The notes under the pieces are model-generated. The model saw only the letters and a program-made list of their open reading frames with translations, made no database searches and had not been told where the DNA came from. Of a DNA stretch of 5,169 nucleotides, positions 1 to 5,169 are shown piece by piece. The position numbers were made by a program, and so were the translations under genes. The stretch is from Dysgonomonas sp. (GTDB lineage: Bacteria > Bacteroidota > Bacteroidia > Bacteroidales > Dysgonomonadaceae): contig DQAM01000296.1 in NCBI GenBank assembly GCA_003523545.1, forward strand, positions 1 to 5,169. Reading direction: 5' to 3'. Position 1 is the stretch's first letter; every line of letters starts with the position of its first letter.

Positions 1-519
1 GCTCCGAAAGAAAAAGAGTATAATCTCATTTTTTCTTTACAGGATAAAATCAATAAGACAGACGTACATATTTTTCGATATGAACCTGTAACTTCTCAGA
101 ATCTCAAACTGCATGCTCCTCACGTAACCGTGATACTGGATAATTCGGGAAATCTAAAAGGCTTTGCCCGTCTCTCCGAAGACATGGTTAACATAAATTC
201 GATCAGCGAATCGAAAGGCAAAGAAATAGCTTTAAGTTTTTTCAAAAAATATGCACCTGATTTGGTGAACTCGGACTTTCAATGGACGGACGATTATTCT
301 GAAAAGATAATCGACAAAAATGGAAGAACCGCCAAATCAAACGGACTTTGGGTAAAATTCCGCGAAAAAAAAACGGGGCATTATCTTTGGGTCATGGTAG
401 CGCCAGACGGTTCCATTATGGAATTCGACAGGGATATCATATGGAGTTTTTTCCGTGGAGGGCGCGTCAACGAATTGTGGCTCCGGGACGAATGGCTGGG
501 TAAAAAAATAAAGAAATAA
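1..519 (+). CDS. C-terminal part of an unrecognised protein (possible PepSY or YcdB/YcdC-like fold), 5' end outside window
   Basis: The frame is open from the first base to TAA at 517-519, giving 172 residues of a protein whose start lies upstream. The GTG at 130 is an internal Val codon in the middle of a strand-like segment (HVTVILDNSGNLKGFARLSED), so it is not a credible start. I do not recognise the family firmly. What is visible is an alternation of beta-strand patterns and a helix (SISESKGKEIALSFFKKYAPDL, about residues 67-88). After this come strand pairs with a V-x-x-D-G-S-I turn (HYLWVMVAPDGSIMEFDRD, about 130-148) and a Trp-rich tail ending in WLRDEWLGKKIKK. The helix-then-sheet layout resembles PepSY or YcdB/YcdC repeats, which often sit in exported proteins, but this is an inference. 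No signal peptide can be judged because the N-terminus is missing. A run of nine A at 365-373 lies in frame. A strong terminator follows, so it is probably the last gene of its transcript. Confidence 0.75.
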   Translation, partial: APKEKEYNLIFSLQDKINKTDVHIFRYEPVTSQNLKLHAPHVTVILDNSGNLKGFARLSEDMVNINSISESKGKEIALSFFKKYAPDLVNSDFQWTDDYSEKIIDKNGRTAKSNGLWVKFREKKTGHYLWVMVAPDGSIMEFDRDIIWSFFRGGRVNELWLRDEWLGKKIKK

Positions 520-528
520 TTGTTACAT

Positions 529-558
529 AAAAATGCTCTAATCAATAGGGCATTTTTT
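529..558 (+). terminator. Rho-independent terminator after the first gene
   Basis: A 12-bp stem (AAAAATGCTCTA at 529-540 paired with TAGGGCATTTTT at 546-557) closes a 5-base loop, ATCAA. Eleven pairs are Watson-Crick and one is a G-U wobble. The descending arm ends in six T (553-558), and the stem starts nine bases after the stop codon. The A-rich ascending arm means it could also work in the opposite direction, but no minus-strand gene converges on it here. Confidence 0.85.
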
Positions 559-559
559 A

Positions 560-567
560 TATATTTA
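560..567 (+). promoter_or_regulatory. Weak candidate -7 element for the peptidase gene
   Basis: TATATTTA fits the Bacteroidetes -7 consensus TAnnTTTG except for the last base and lies 30 bases before the ATG of the S41 peptidase gene. No TTG is found about 20 bases upstream, where the terminator stem lies, so the -33 element is missing or degenerate. The peptidase gene needs a promoter in this 78-base gap because a terminator separates it from the preceding gene. This is the best candidate but is weak. Confidence 0.25.
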
Positions 568-597
568 CGGTCCTAATATCACTCATAAATAAATTAT

Positions 598-1800
598 ATG
601 AAAAAACATCTCTTCTTATCCGTATTTGGACTTGCCATACTTTTTTTTTCGTGCGATAAAAAATTACAGTTAAGCGAGGAACAAAAAGTTAACGATTTCC
701 TTTACCTCTACGAGACTATGCAAGCTAACTATCCCTATTTCGGGAAAGCAAAGCGCAAATCAGGTGTAGACTGGCTGGGAAAAAAAGAAGAGTACATACA
801 ACGCGTACGGTCTACTGCATCCGATTCCGTATATCTCCACACATTGATAGATATATTGAGAGAGCTTAAAGACGGTCATACCGATTTATCCCCCACACTC
901 ATGTATGAAGGTTTTTTAACAGGATATAAACAAATAGCTATAGATATACCCCGATACAGTGCCTGGGTCGAAACCCTAGAAGAATCTATCCCACAGGTCG
1001 AATACTGGAGTGAGATGATGAAGCCGAAGCCAAAAACGGAGAATGATACTTCAATAACGGAGAATTCTTCGAGAGAAATATCCCAATATAGCGACACCAT
1101 CATGGCAGACAAGGGTATTGCCATTATGCGGATACCGTCTATAGCAATGGAACTTATTGAGCAAGACAAACCGAAGATTGAAAAATTCATAGATAATCTG
1201 AAAGGAGTAAAAAACCTTATTATCGATATACAGGGAAACGGTGGCGGATCTACCAGTTACTGGTCGGATATGATTGTTGCGCGCCTGATAAAAGACACAA
1301 TCGTATCTCCGGTTTATTATGGTATAAAAGGGGGTGAACTAAACAGAAAATATTATGAAGGAGATTTTACTACCAAGAAAAAGTTAGATAAGGACAATCC
1401 TTTCTACAGTAAAATTCATTCCGATCTTTTAGATGGCAGTTATTATTTCATAGAAGAAGCTGATTCGGTCCCACCAAACAACCCTGTCGCTTTTGACGGA
1501 GATATTTATTTGCTGGTAGATAAAAGAGTTTTTTCTTCGGCGGAAGGCTTTGCCTATTTTTGTAAAAATACAGGATGGGCAAAGGTTGCAGGCCAAACGA
1601 CAGCAGGCGACGGAGTAGGAAGCGTCCCTGTGCTAGCACTACTGCCCGAAAGCCATATTCTGGTGCGTTTTCCGGTTACAGCAGGACTTAATGCGGACGG
1701 CAGTATAAATAGTGAAGCAGGTACTACACCCGACATTATAATAGAAGGCGAAAATAAAGAGGAAAGGTTAGATAATCTCATAAAAATGTTAGCCCAATAA
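598..1800 (+). CDS. Lipid-anchored S41-family serine peptidase (tricorn/IRBP-like, no Ser-Lys dyad)
   Basis: This 400-residue protein starts with a lipoprotein signal: KK, a hydrophobic stretch LFLSVFGLAILFF, and lipobox FFSC with Cys19. It should be lipid-anchored in the cell envelope. An N-terminal helical region (about 28-97) ends in the S41 motif L-K-D-G-H-T-D-L (His94). The C-terminal peptidase core has DIQGNGGG (210-217), a V-F-S-S-A-E-G-F segment (311-318) and E373-A-G-T-T-P-D379. By alignment with the CtpA/Prc S-A-S-E motif, the nucleophile is Ser313, though Ser314 is possible. The Lys expected 25 residues later in CtpA/Prc is Asp338 in G-D-G, so a tricorn-type mechanism using Ser plus His94 and an acidic residue is more likely. 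No PDZ carboxylate loop is visible; residues 140-170 are a hydrophilic Lys/Glu/Ser/Thr-rich linker instead. ATG 598 gives a perfect signal peptide. The gene stands alone between a terminator and the TetR promoter. Substrate unknown; peptide turnover in the envelope is an inference. Confidence 0.9.
   Translation: MKKHLFLSVFGLAILFFSCDKKLQLSEEQKVNDFLYLYETMQANYPYFGKAKRKSGVDWLGKKEEYIQRVRSTASDSVYLHTLIDILRELKDGHTDLSPTLMYEGFLTGYKQIAIDIPRYSAWVETLEESIPQVEYWSEMMKPKPKTENDTSITENSSREISQYSDTIMADKGIAIMRIPSIAMELIEQDKPKIEKFIDNLKGVKNLIIDIQGNGGGSTSYWSDMIVARLIKDTIVSPVYYGIKGGELNRKYYEGDFTTKKKLDKDNPFYSKIHSDLLDGSYYFIEEADSVPPNNPVAFDGDIYLLVDKRVFSSAEGFAYFCKNTGWAKVAGQTTAGDGVGSVPVLALLPESHILVRFPVTAGLNADGSINSEAGTTPDIIIEGENKEERLDNLIKMLAQ
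641..649 (+). repeat. Nine-T homopolymer inside the peptidase signal sequence
   Basis: Nine consecutive T encode part of Leu15-Phe16-Phe17-Ser18, directly before the lipobox Cys19 codon (652-654). Losing one T would put a TAA in frame at 671-673 after 24 codons. Gaining one T would put a TAA in frame at 657-659 after 20 codons. A one-base slip in either direction therefore removes the whole enzyme. The run is visible; any role in phase variation is an inference. Confidence 0.9.
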
Positions 1801-1832
1801 ATTTCTTTCCTATTATGCAATATAGATTTACT

Positions 1833-1854
1833 TTATGAAATCTTAATTTCATAA
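1833..1854. repeat. Perfect 9-bp inverted repeat downstream of the peptidase gene
   Basis: TTATGAAAT (1833-1841), a 4-base spacer CTTA, and ATTTCATAA (1846-1854) form a perfect dyad that begins 32 bases after the peptidase stop; an outer T-G wobble could extend it. It is AT-rich, and the following bases GAAACAATTTTAC are not a T-run, so it is a poor intrinsic terminator. It may end the peptidase transcript weakly, or be a protein-binding site upstream of the TetR promoter. Its half-site does not match the two TAAAC/GTTTA operators. Confidence 0.5.
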
Positions 1855-1912
1855 GAAACAATTTTACAAAAGAGGTTGGACGTCCTAAAAATTATTTTCT
1901 AAATAAATGTTT

Positions 1913-1926
1913 TAAACAGTTGTTTA
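1913..1926. promoter_or_regulatory. Upstream operator O1 (probable TetR-family binding site)
   Basis: TAAACAGTTGTTTA is an inverted repeat with perfect 6-bp arms (TAAACA/TGTTTA) around two bases. It contains the TTG -33 element at 1920-1922, so protein bound here would block sigma-factor contact. The same TAAAC-N4-GTTTA pattern recurs at 1955-1968, 42 bp away centre to centre. The palindrome is seen directly; assignment to the adjacent TetR protein is inferred from position and from the habit of this family to autoregulate. Confidence 0.75.
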
Positions 1927-1950
1927 GTTCTTTTTTATTCTCTATTTTTG
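1920..1950 (+). promoter_or_regulatory. Bacteroidetes-type promoter of the tetR-activase operon
   Basis: A -33 element TTG (1920-1922), a 20-base spacer, and a perfect -7 element TATTTTTG (1943-1950) matching TAnnTTTG. The expected transcription start is about 1956-1958, giving a leader of only about 17-19 bases before ATG 1975. Both operator palindromes overlap or flank the elements. No other good promoter is seen before the activase gene, so this one should drive both genes. Confidence 0.8.
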
Positions 1951-1954
1951 CGGT

Positions 1955-1968
1955 TAAACAATCGTTTA
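1955..1968. promoter_or_regulatory. Downstream operator O2 (probable TetR-family binding site)
   Basis: TAAACAATCGTTTA has 5-bp arms TAAAC/GTTTA around four bases and differs from O1 only within the six central bases. It starts four bases after the -7 element and covers the predicted transcription start and most of the short leader, ending six bases before the start codon. Binding here would block open-complex formation or promoter escape. Confidence 0.75.
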
Positions 1969-1974
1969 GAACAT

Positions 1975-2622
1975 ATGTTTAACCGTGATGAATGCTCCGA
2001 AGTAAAGGAGCGGATACTGCAAGAAGCTCAGAAACTGTTTATTAAAAACGGATTTAAAGGTACGAGCGTCAGGGATATAGCTAAAGCATCCGATACGAAT
2101 GTTGCCATGGTCAATTATTATTTCCAGTCGAAATATAAACTGTTTGAAATAATTTTTGAAAATGCGTTGGATGTCCTCACCAAAAGAATTTTTGAGACAA
2201 TCACGTCCGACCTCCCTTTTTTCGAATTAATTGAAACATGGATTCATACTTATTACGAAATCCTTTTCGAATATCCGCAGATTGCCGCTTTCATACTAAA
2301 TGAAGTAACCCTGAATCCGGAAGGATTAACCCAAAGGATAAAAAACAGGAATCCTTATAGTTCATTCAGCAAAATAGATGAACGGATACAAGAAGAAATA
2401 AAGAAAGGAAGTATCCGGGAAACTCCTACGGCCGATTTTTTGCTTAATATACTATCTATGTGTATGTTTCCTTTCATGTTCGGAAATCTGGCGATGACAT
2501 TGATGGAAATTCCCCGCGAAACTTACAACGGGCTGATAGCCAATCATGAAAAATATGTGATTCAGTTCACTATACATGCACTCAAACCCTGTAACGAAGA
2601 AGTTAAAACTGCCAACCTCTAA
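1975..2622 (+). CDS. TetR/AcrR-family transcriptional repressor
   Basis: This 215-residue protein is of normal length for the family. The N-terminal DNA-binding domain is typical: helix 1 VKERILQEAQKLFIKNGF (10-27), then T30-S-V-R-D-I-A (helix 2) and recognition helix region T41-N-V-A-M-V-N-Y-Y-F50, followed by Q-S-K-Y-K-L-F. The remaining about 150 residues form the variable helical ligand-binding and dimerisation part (for example the Trp-containing FFELIETWIHTYYEILFEYP); I cannot assign a ligand. The start is ATG 1975. The frame extends back to a TTG at 1948, but that TTG is the last three bases of the -7 promoter element and would lie upstream of the transcription start. Two matching palindromes around its own promoter point to autorepression. 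The activase gene starts 4 bases after the stop codon, so the regulator most likely controls it too. There is no clear Shine-Dalgarno, as usual in Bacteroidetes. Confidence 0.93.
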   Translation: MFNRDECSEVKERILQEAQKLFIKNGFKGTSVRDIAKASDTNVAMVNYYFQSKYKLFEIIFENALDVLTKRIFETITSDLPFFELIETWIHTYYEILFEYPQIAAFILNEVTLNPEGLTQRIKNRNPYSSFSKIDERIQEEIKKGSIRETPTADFLLNILSMCMFPFMFGNLAMTLMEIPRETYNGLIANHEKYVIQFTIHALKPCNEEVKTANL

Positions 2623-2626
2623 ATAT

Positions 2627-5169
2627 ATGAAACGTCAATTCAAAATGGGTGTGGATGTTGGTTCTACTACCATCAAAATTGTAATAATAGATGCCGGTTT
2701 TCAGATTATCTACAAATCATACGAAAGGCATCAGGCAAATATACAGCAGACATTTGCCGAAGAGCTGAACAAGGTAATCGAGCAGTTTCCCGATACCGAA
2801 TTTTGTATCAATATCACAGGTTCGGCAGGAATGGGTATCGGTGAACGCATCGGCGTTAACTTCGTTCAGGAAGTCGTAGCAGCCGTTGAAGTAGTCAACA
2901 CGATTTATCCCGACACCCATACTTTGATCGATTTAGGTGGTGAGGATGCCAAAATGGTATTCTTCAAAGAGGGAAAACATCCCGATATCCGTATGAACGG
3001 TAGTTGCGCCGGAGGTACGGGAGCCTTTATCGACCAAATGGCAAACCTGATGAACATCTCGGTAGAAGAATTGGGACAAAAAGCACTTAATTTCGAGAAA
3101 ATATACCCGATTGCTTCACGTTGTGGAGTTTTCGCAAAGACAGACGTACAGAATCTTATCAGCCGGAACATACCGGTAGCCGATATCTCGGCATCTATAC
3201 TCCATGCAGTGGCTTTGCAGAGTGTAACCACACTTGCCAGAGGGTTCGACGTGAAACCTAAGGTATTATGTATCGGCGGGCCCTTAACGTTTATTCCGGC
3301 ATTGCGCAATTCTTTCCGCGAAGTGCTGAAAATCAACGATACGGATTTTATCCTCCCCGAAAACGGCGAATATTTTCCAGCATGGGGGGCAGCTCTTTAT
3401 CAGGAAAAAGAAATAGTTTATCACAATCTTACTTCTTTAATCCAGAAATCGGCTTCCAATACTAAGATGCAGTCCGAAACCCTGCCTGCATTGTTTAAAG
3501 ACGAGGAAGATTACAACCAATGGAAAAAGAACCGCAGGATAAAGGCTCTCGAATTTGTAGAGCTGGGAAACAAAAAAAAGATTGAATGCTTTTTAGGTAT
3601 TGATTCCGGCTCTACTACCACCAAAATTGTAATTATGGACAGGGATGCACGTATCCTATACCGTTTTTACGACAGTAATGAAGGAAATCCTTTAAAGAAA
3701 GTAATAGAAGGACTCGAAAAATTTTACGCAGAAGCTGCTGAAAAGGGCATCAGTTATAAATTCCTTTCTTCTGCAGCCACAGGATACGGTGAAGACCTTA
3801 TCAAATCGGCCCTCGGTCTCGATTATGGTATTGTGGAAACAATGGCTCACCTTTCGGGAGCGCAATATGTCGACCCGAAAGTATCCTTTATACTTGATAT
3901 CGGCGGGCAGGACATCAAGTCTATTTTTACCGAAAACGGGGTTATATCCAATATAGAACTGAACGAAGCCTGCTCGGCTGGTTGCGGTTCGTTCCTCCAA
4001 AATTTTGCATCTACCATGCATATGTCTCTGGAAGAATTTACCAAAGCGGCATGTCTGGCAAAATATCCTTCCGATCTGGGGTCCCGCTGTACCGTTTTCA
4101 TGAATTCGAAAGTGAAACAGTCGCTTCGCGAAAATGCCGGAATGGACGACATCGCAGCAGGACTGGCTTATTCGGTTGTGAAAAACTGCCTATATAAAGT
4201 GTTGAAAATATCGAACCTGAAACAACTAGGTGACAACATTGTAGTTCAGGGCGGTACATTCCGTAACGATGGTGTATACCGTGCACTCGAATTGCTTTCG
4301 GGCAAAGCCGTGAGTTCTACTGATTACCCGGAACTAATGGGAGCTTTAGGTGTAGCTTTATATTCCAGAAGCCTTTGGGAAAAAGAAAATACAGATAAAT
4401 GTACACCGGCAATCGAACTTCCAAATGCTGAGAATATCAATACAAAAGAACTGCAATGCAAAGGGTGTACGAATAACTGTTCTGTCCTTCGTTTCAAATT
4501 TGAGAACGGTAATATCTGCTACGCAGGTAATAAATGCGAAAAGGTGTTTTACAATAAAAGCGTTGCTAAAAAAGGCGGTTACAATGGTTTTGACGAGAAA
4601 AACGAAATTCTGTTCAATCATTGCGTAAATGCCGATAATATACAACAGGGAAAAACAATAGGTATTCCGCGCGTTCTGAATATGTTCGACAATTATCCTT
4701 TCTGGCATACCTTATTATCGGAGTGTGGCTTTAATGTGAGGCTTTCGCCCGAATCGACCTTCCCGCTTTATCAGAAAGGTGTAGGAAGTATTATGTCGGA
4801 TAATATCTGTTTCCCAGCGAAACTGGTTCACGGGCATATTCTTGCTCTTATCGAGCAGAAAGTGGACCGTATCTTCTACCCTATCATCCCGAAAGAAGAA
4901 AAAGAATTCGGCGCATCGTCCAATTCGTTCAACTGCCCTGTGGTCAGCGGTTATCCCGAAGTGATCCGCAGTTCGATGGAACCTGAAGAAAAATACGGAA
5001 TTCCTTTCGATAAACCTGTCATTACATTTAGCAGCGACAGGGCTCTCGAAAAAGCATGCTTTGAATACGTTTCTTCTTTAGGAGTCTCTAAATCTGTTTT
5101 CAAAACAGCTTTAGAGAAAGCAATGCAGGTAAAAACAGATGTTAAAATCCGGCTAAGAGAAAGCCAAAA
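2627..5169 (+). CDS. Giant fused CoA-dehydratase activase (two HgdC/BadF-type ATPase domains plus DUF2229-like domain), 3' end outside window
   Basis: The frame is open from ATG 2627 to the window end (847 complete codons); fused family members are often about 1400 residues, so perhaps 60% is visible. Domain 1 (about 1-262) is an ASKHA ATPase: GVDVGSTTIK (8-17), DLGGEDAK (102-109), Cys127 in NGSCAGGTGAF, Cys166 in SRCGVFAKTD, IGGP (216-219). Domain 2 (about 321-585) repeats this: GIDSGSTTTK (324-333), TGYGED (385-390), DIGGQDIK (424-431), Cys449 in ACSAGCGSF, Cys488 in SRCTVF, QGGT (541-544). In HgdC, Cys127 and Cys166 of two subunits bind one [4Fe-4S] cluster at the dimer interface; the fusion could form that cluster within one chain. 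A Cys segment follows (C611, C614, C618, C631, C637), then a DUF2229-like domain from about 677 (IGIPRVL, NICFPAKL with C728, FNCPVVSGYPE with C770). Such activases use ATP to drive one electron at low potential into 2-hydroxyacyl-CoA dehydratases, benzoyl-CoA reductases or related double-cubane proteins. It is a cytoplasmic protein. Its start lies 4 bases after the TetR stop. ATG 2645 (Met7) is an alternative start, but 2627 reproduces the HgdC cysteine numbering. Confidence 0.92.
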   Translation, partial: MKRQFKMGVDVGSTTIKIVIIDAGFQIIYKSYERHQANIQQTFAEELNKVIEQFPDTEFCINITGSAGMGIGERIGVNFVQEVVAAVEVVNTIYPDTHTLIDLGGEDAKMVFFKEGKHPDIRMNGSCAGGTGAFIDQMANLMNISVEELGQKALNFEKIYPIASRCGVFAKTDVQNLISRNIPVADISASILHAVALQSVTTLARGFDVKPKVLCIGGPLTFIPALRNSFREVLKINDTDFILPENGEYFPAWGAALYQEKEIVYHNLTSLIQKSASNTKMQSETLPALFKDEEDYNQWKKNRRIKALEFVELGNKKKIECFLGIDSGSTTTKIVIMDRDARILYRFYDSNEGNPLKKVIEGLEKFYAEAAEKGISYKFLSSAATGYGEDLIKSALGLDYGIVETMAHLSGAQYVDPKVSFILDIGGQDIKSIFTENGVISNIELNEACSAGCGSFLQNFASTMHMSLEEFTKAACLAKYPSDLGSRCTVFMNSKVKQSLRENAGMDDIAAGLAYSVVKNCLYKVLKISNLKQLGDNIVVQGGTFRNDGVYRALELLSGKAVSSTDYPELMGALGVALYSRSLWEKENTDKCTPAIELPNAENINTKELQCKGCTNNCSVLRFKFENGNICYAGNKCEKVFYNKSVAKKGGYNGFDEKNEILFNHCVNADNIQQGKTIGIPRVLNMFDNYPFWHTLLSECGFNVRLSPESTFPLYQKGVGSIMSDNICFPAKLVHGHILALIEQKVDRIFYPIIPKEEKEFGASSNSFNCPVVSGYPEVIRSSMEPEEKYGIPFDKPVITFSSDRALEKACFEYVSSLGVSKSVFKTALEKAMQVKTDVKIRLRESQ
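2663..2685 (+). repeat. Internal direct repeat, copy 1 (phosphate-1 loop of ATPase domain 1)
   Basis: This 23-base stretch encoding S-T-T-I-K-I-V and the start of the next codon matches 3611-3633 at 22 of 23 positions. It lies in the nucleotide-binding loop of domain 1. The copies are 948 bases apart, exactly 316 codons, so the reading frame is the same. Confidence 0.85.
3611..3633 (+). repeat. Internal direct repeat, copy 2 (phosphate-1 loop of ATPase domain 2)
   Basis: This is the second copy, encoding S-T-T-T-K-I-V; the only difference from 2663-2685 is a T-to-C change that turns Ile into Thr. The similarity at DNA level is much higher here than in the rest of the two domains. Confidence 0.85.

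Noticed and set aside
365..373. Run of nine A in the first gene as a slippage or frameshift site
   Set aside because: The frame continues normally as R-E-K-K-T-G, and Lys-rich AT-rich genes commonly contain such runs; the truncated gene gives no context for a switch.
876..1190. 104-codon minus-strand open frame inside the peptidase gene
   Set aside because: It overlaps the S41 gene, whose motifs before and after it are in the + frame; no independent support.
1855..1867. Possible third operator half-site (GAAACAATTTTAC)
   Set aside because: It shares AAACAAT with O2 but has no matching GTTTA arm at the right spacing.
1878..1885. Palindrome GGACGTCC upstream of the tetR promoter
   Set aside because: It is only 8 bp, does not extend outward, and is not repeated in the window; likely chance.
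2905..3336. 143-codon minus-strand open frame
   Set aside because: It lies wholly inside ATPase domain 1, which carries full family motifs on the + strand; it has no recognisable domain of its own.
3268..3465. 65-codon + strand open frame in another phase
   Set aside because: It is a shadow of the activase frame, which stays open and keeps its motifs through this stretch.
3692..4152. Two overlapping minus-strand open frames (3692-4021 and 3847-4152)
   Set aside because: Both are antisense to ATPase domain 2 and their translations show no family signal.
4358..4708. 116-codon minus-strand open frame
   Set aside because: It is antisense to the five-cysteine segment and DUF2229-like region; its hydrophobic look comes from the Lys/Asn-rich sense codons.
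1..5169. CRISPR array, tRNA, rRNA, insertion sequence or attachment site
   Set aside because: No regularly spaced repeats, cloverleaf, transposase motifs or terminal inverted repeats were seen on either strand.

Overview
This window most likely comes from a member of the Bacteroidales (Bacteroides, Parabacteroides or Dysgonomonas type). The evidence is an AT-rich genome with A/T-rich leaders lacking Shine-Dalgarno sequences, a textbook Bacteroidetes promoter (TTG, 20 bases, TATTTTTG), a Bacteroidetes-style lipoprotein, and a giant fused CoA-dehydratase activase of the kind common in anaerobes of this group. The genus is an inference. All supported genes lie on the + strand.

Left part (1-1800): the 3' end of an unrecognised gene, possibly with PepSY or YcdB/YcdC-like folds, ends in a clear hairpin-plus-T terminator. 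It is followed by a monocistronic-looking gene for a lipid-anchored S41 (tricorn/IRBP-like) serine peptidase. The peptidase has a 9-T run at its lipobox and an Asp where the Ser-Lys-dyad S41 enzymes carry the catalytic Lys.

Middle (1801-1974): a 174-base regulatory region. It holds a perfect 9-bp inverted repeat just after the peptidase gene, then a strong promoter flanked by two copies of the palindrome TAAAC-N4-GTTTA. One copy overlaps the -33 element and the other lies over the predicted transcription start. Their centres are 42 bp apart, four helical turns, which suggests cooperative autorepression by the regulator encoded directly downstream.

Right part (1975-5169): a TetR/AcrR-type repressor gene, then after only 4 bases a very long open frame that runs off the window. 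The long frame encodes an ATP-dependent CoA-dehydratase activase with two tandem HgdC/BadF-type ATPase domains, a five-cysteine segment and a DUF2229-like domain. The two genes almost certainly form one operon. The likely picture is a regulator that senses a small molecule, perhaps an acyl-CoA or aromatic compound, and controls an ATP-driven low-potential electron donor for a radical dehydratase or a related double-cubane-type reductase. The partner enzyme is not in the window and the substrate is unknown.
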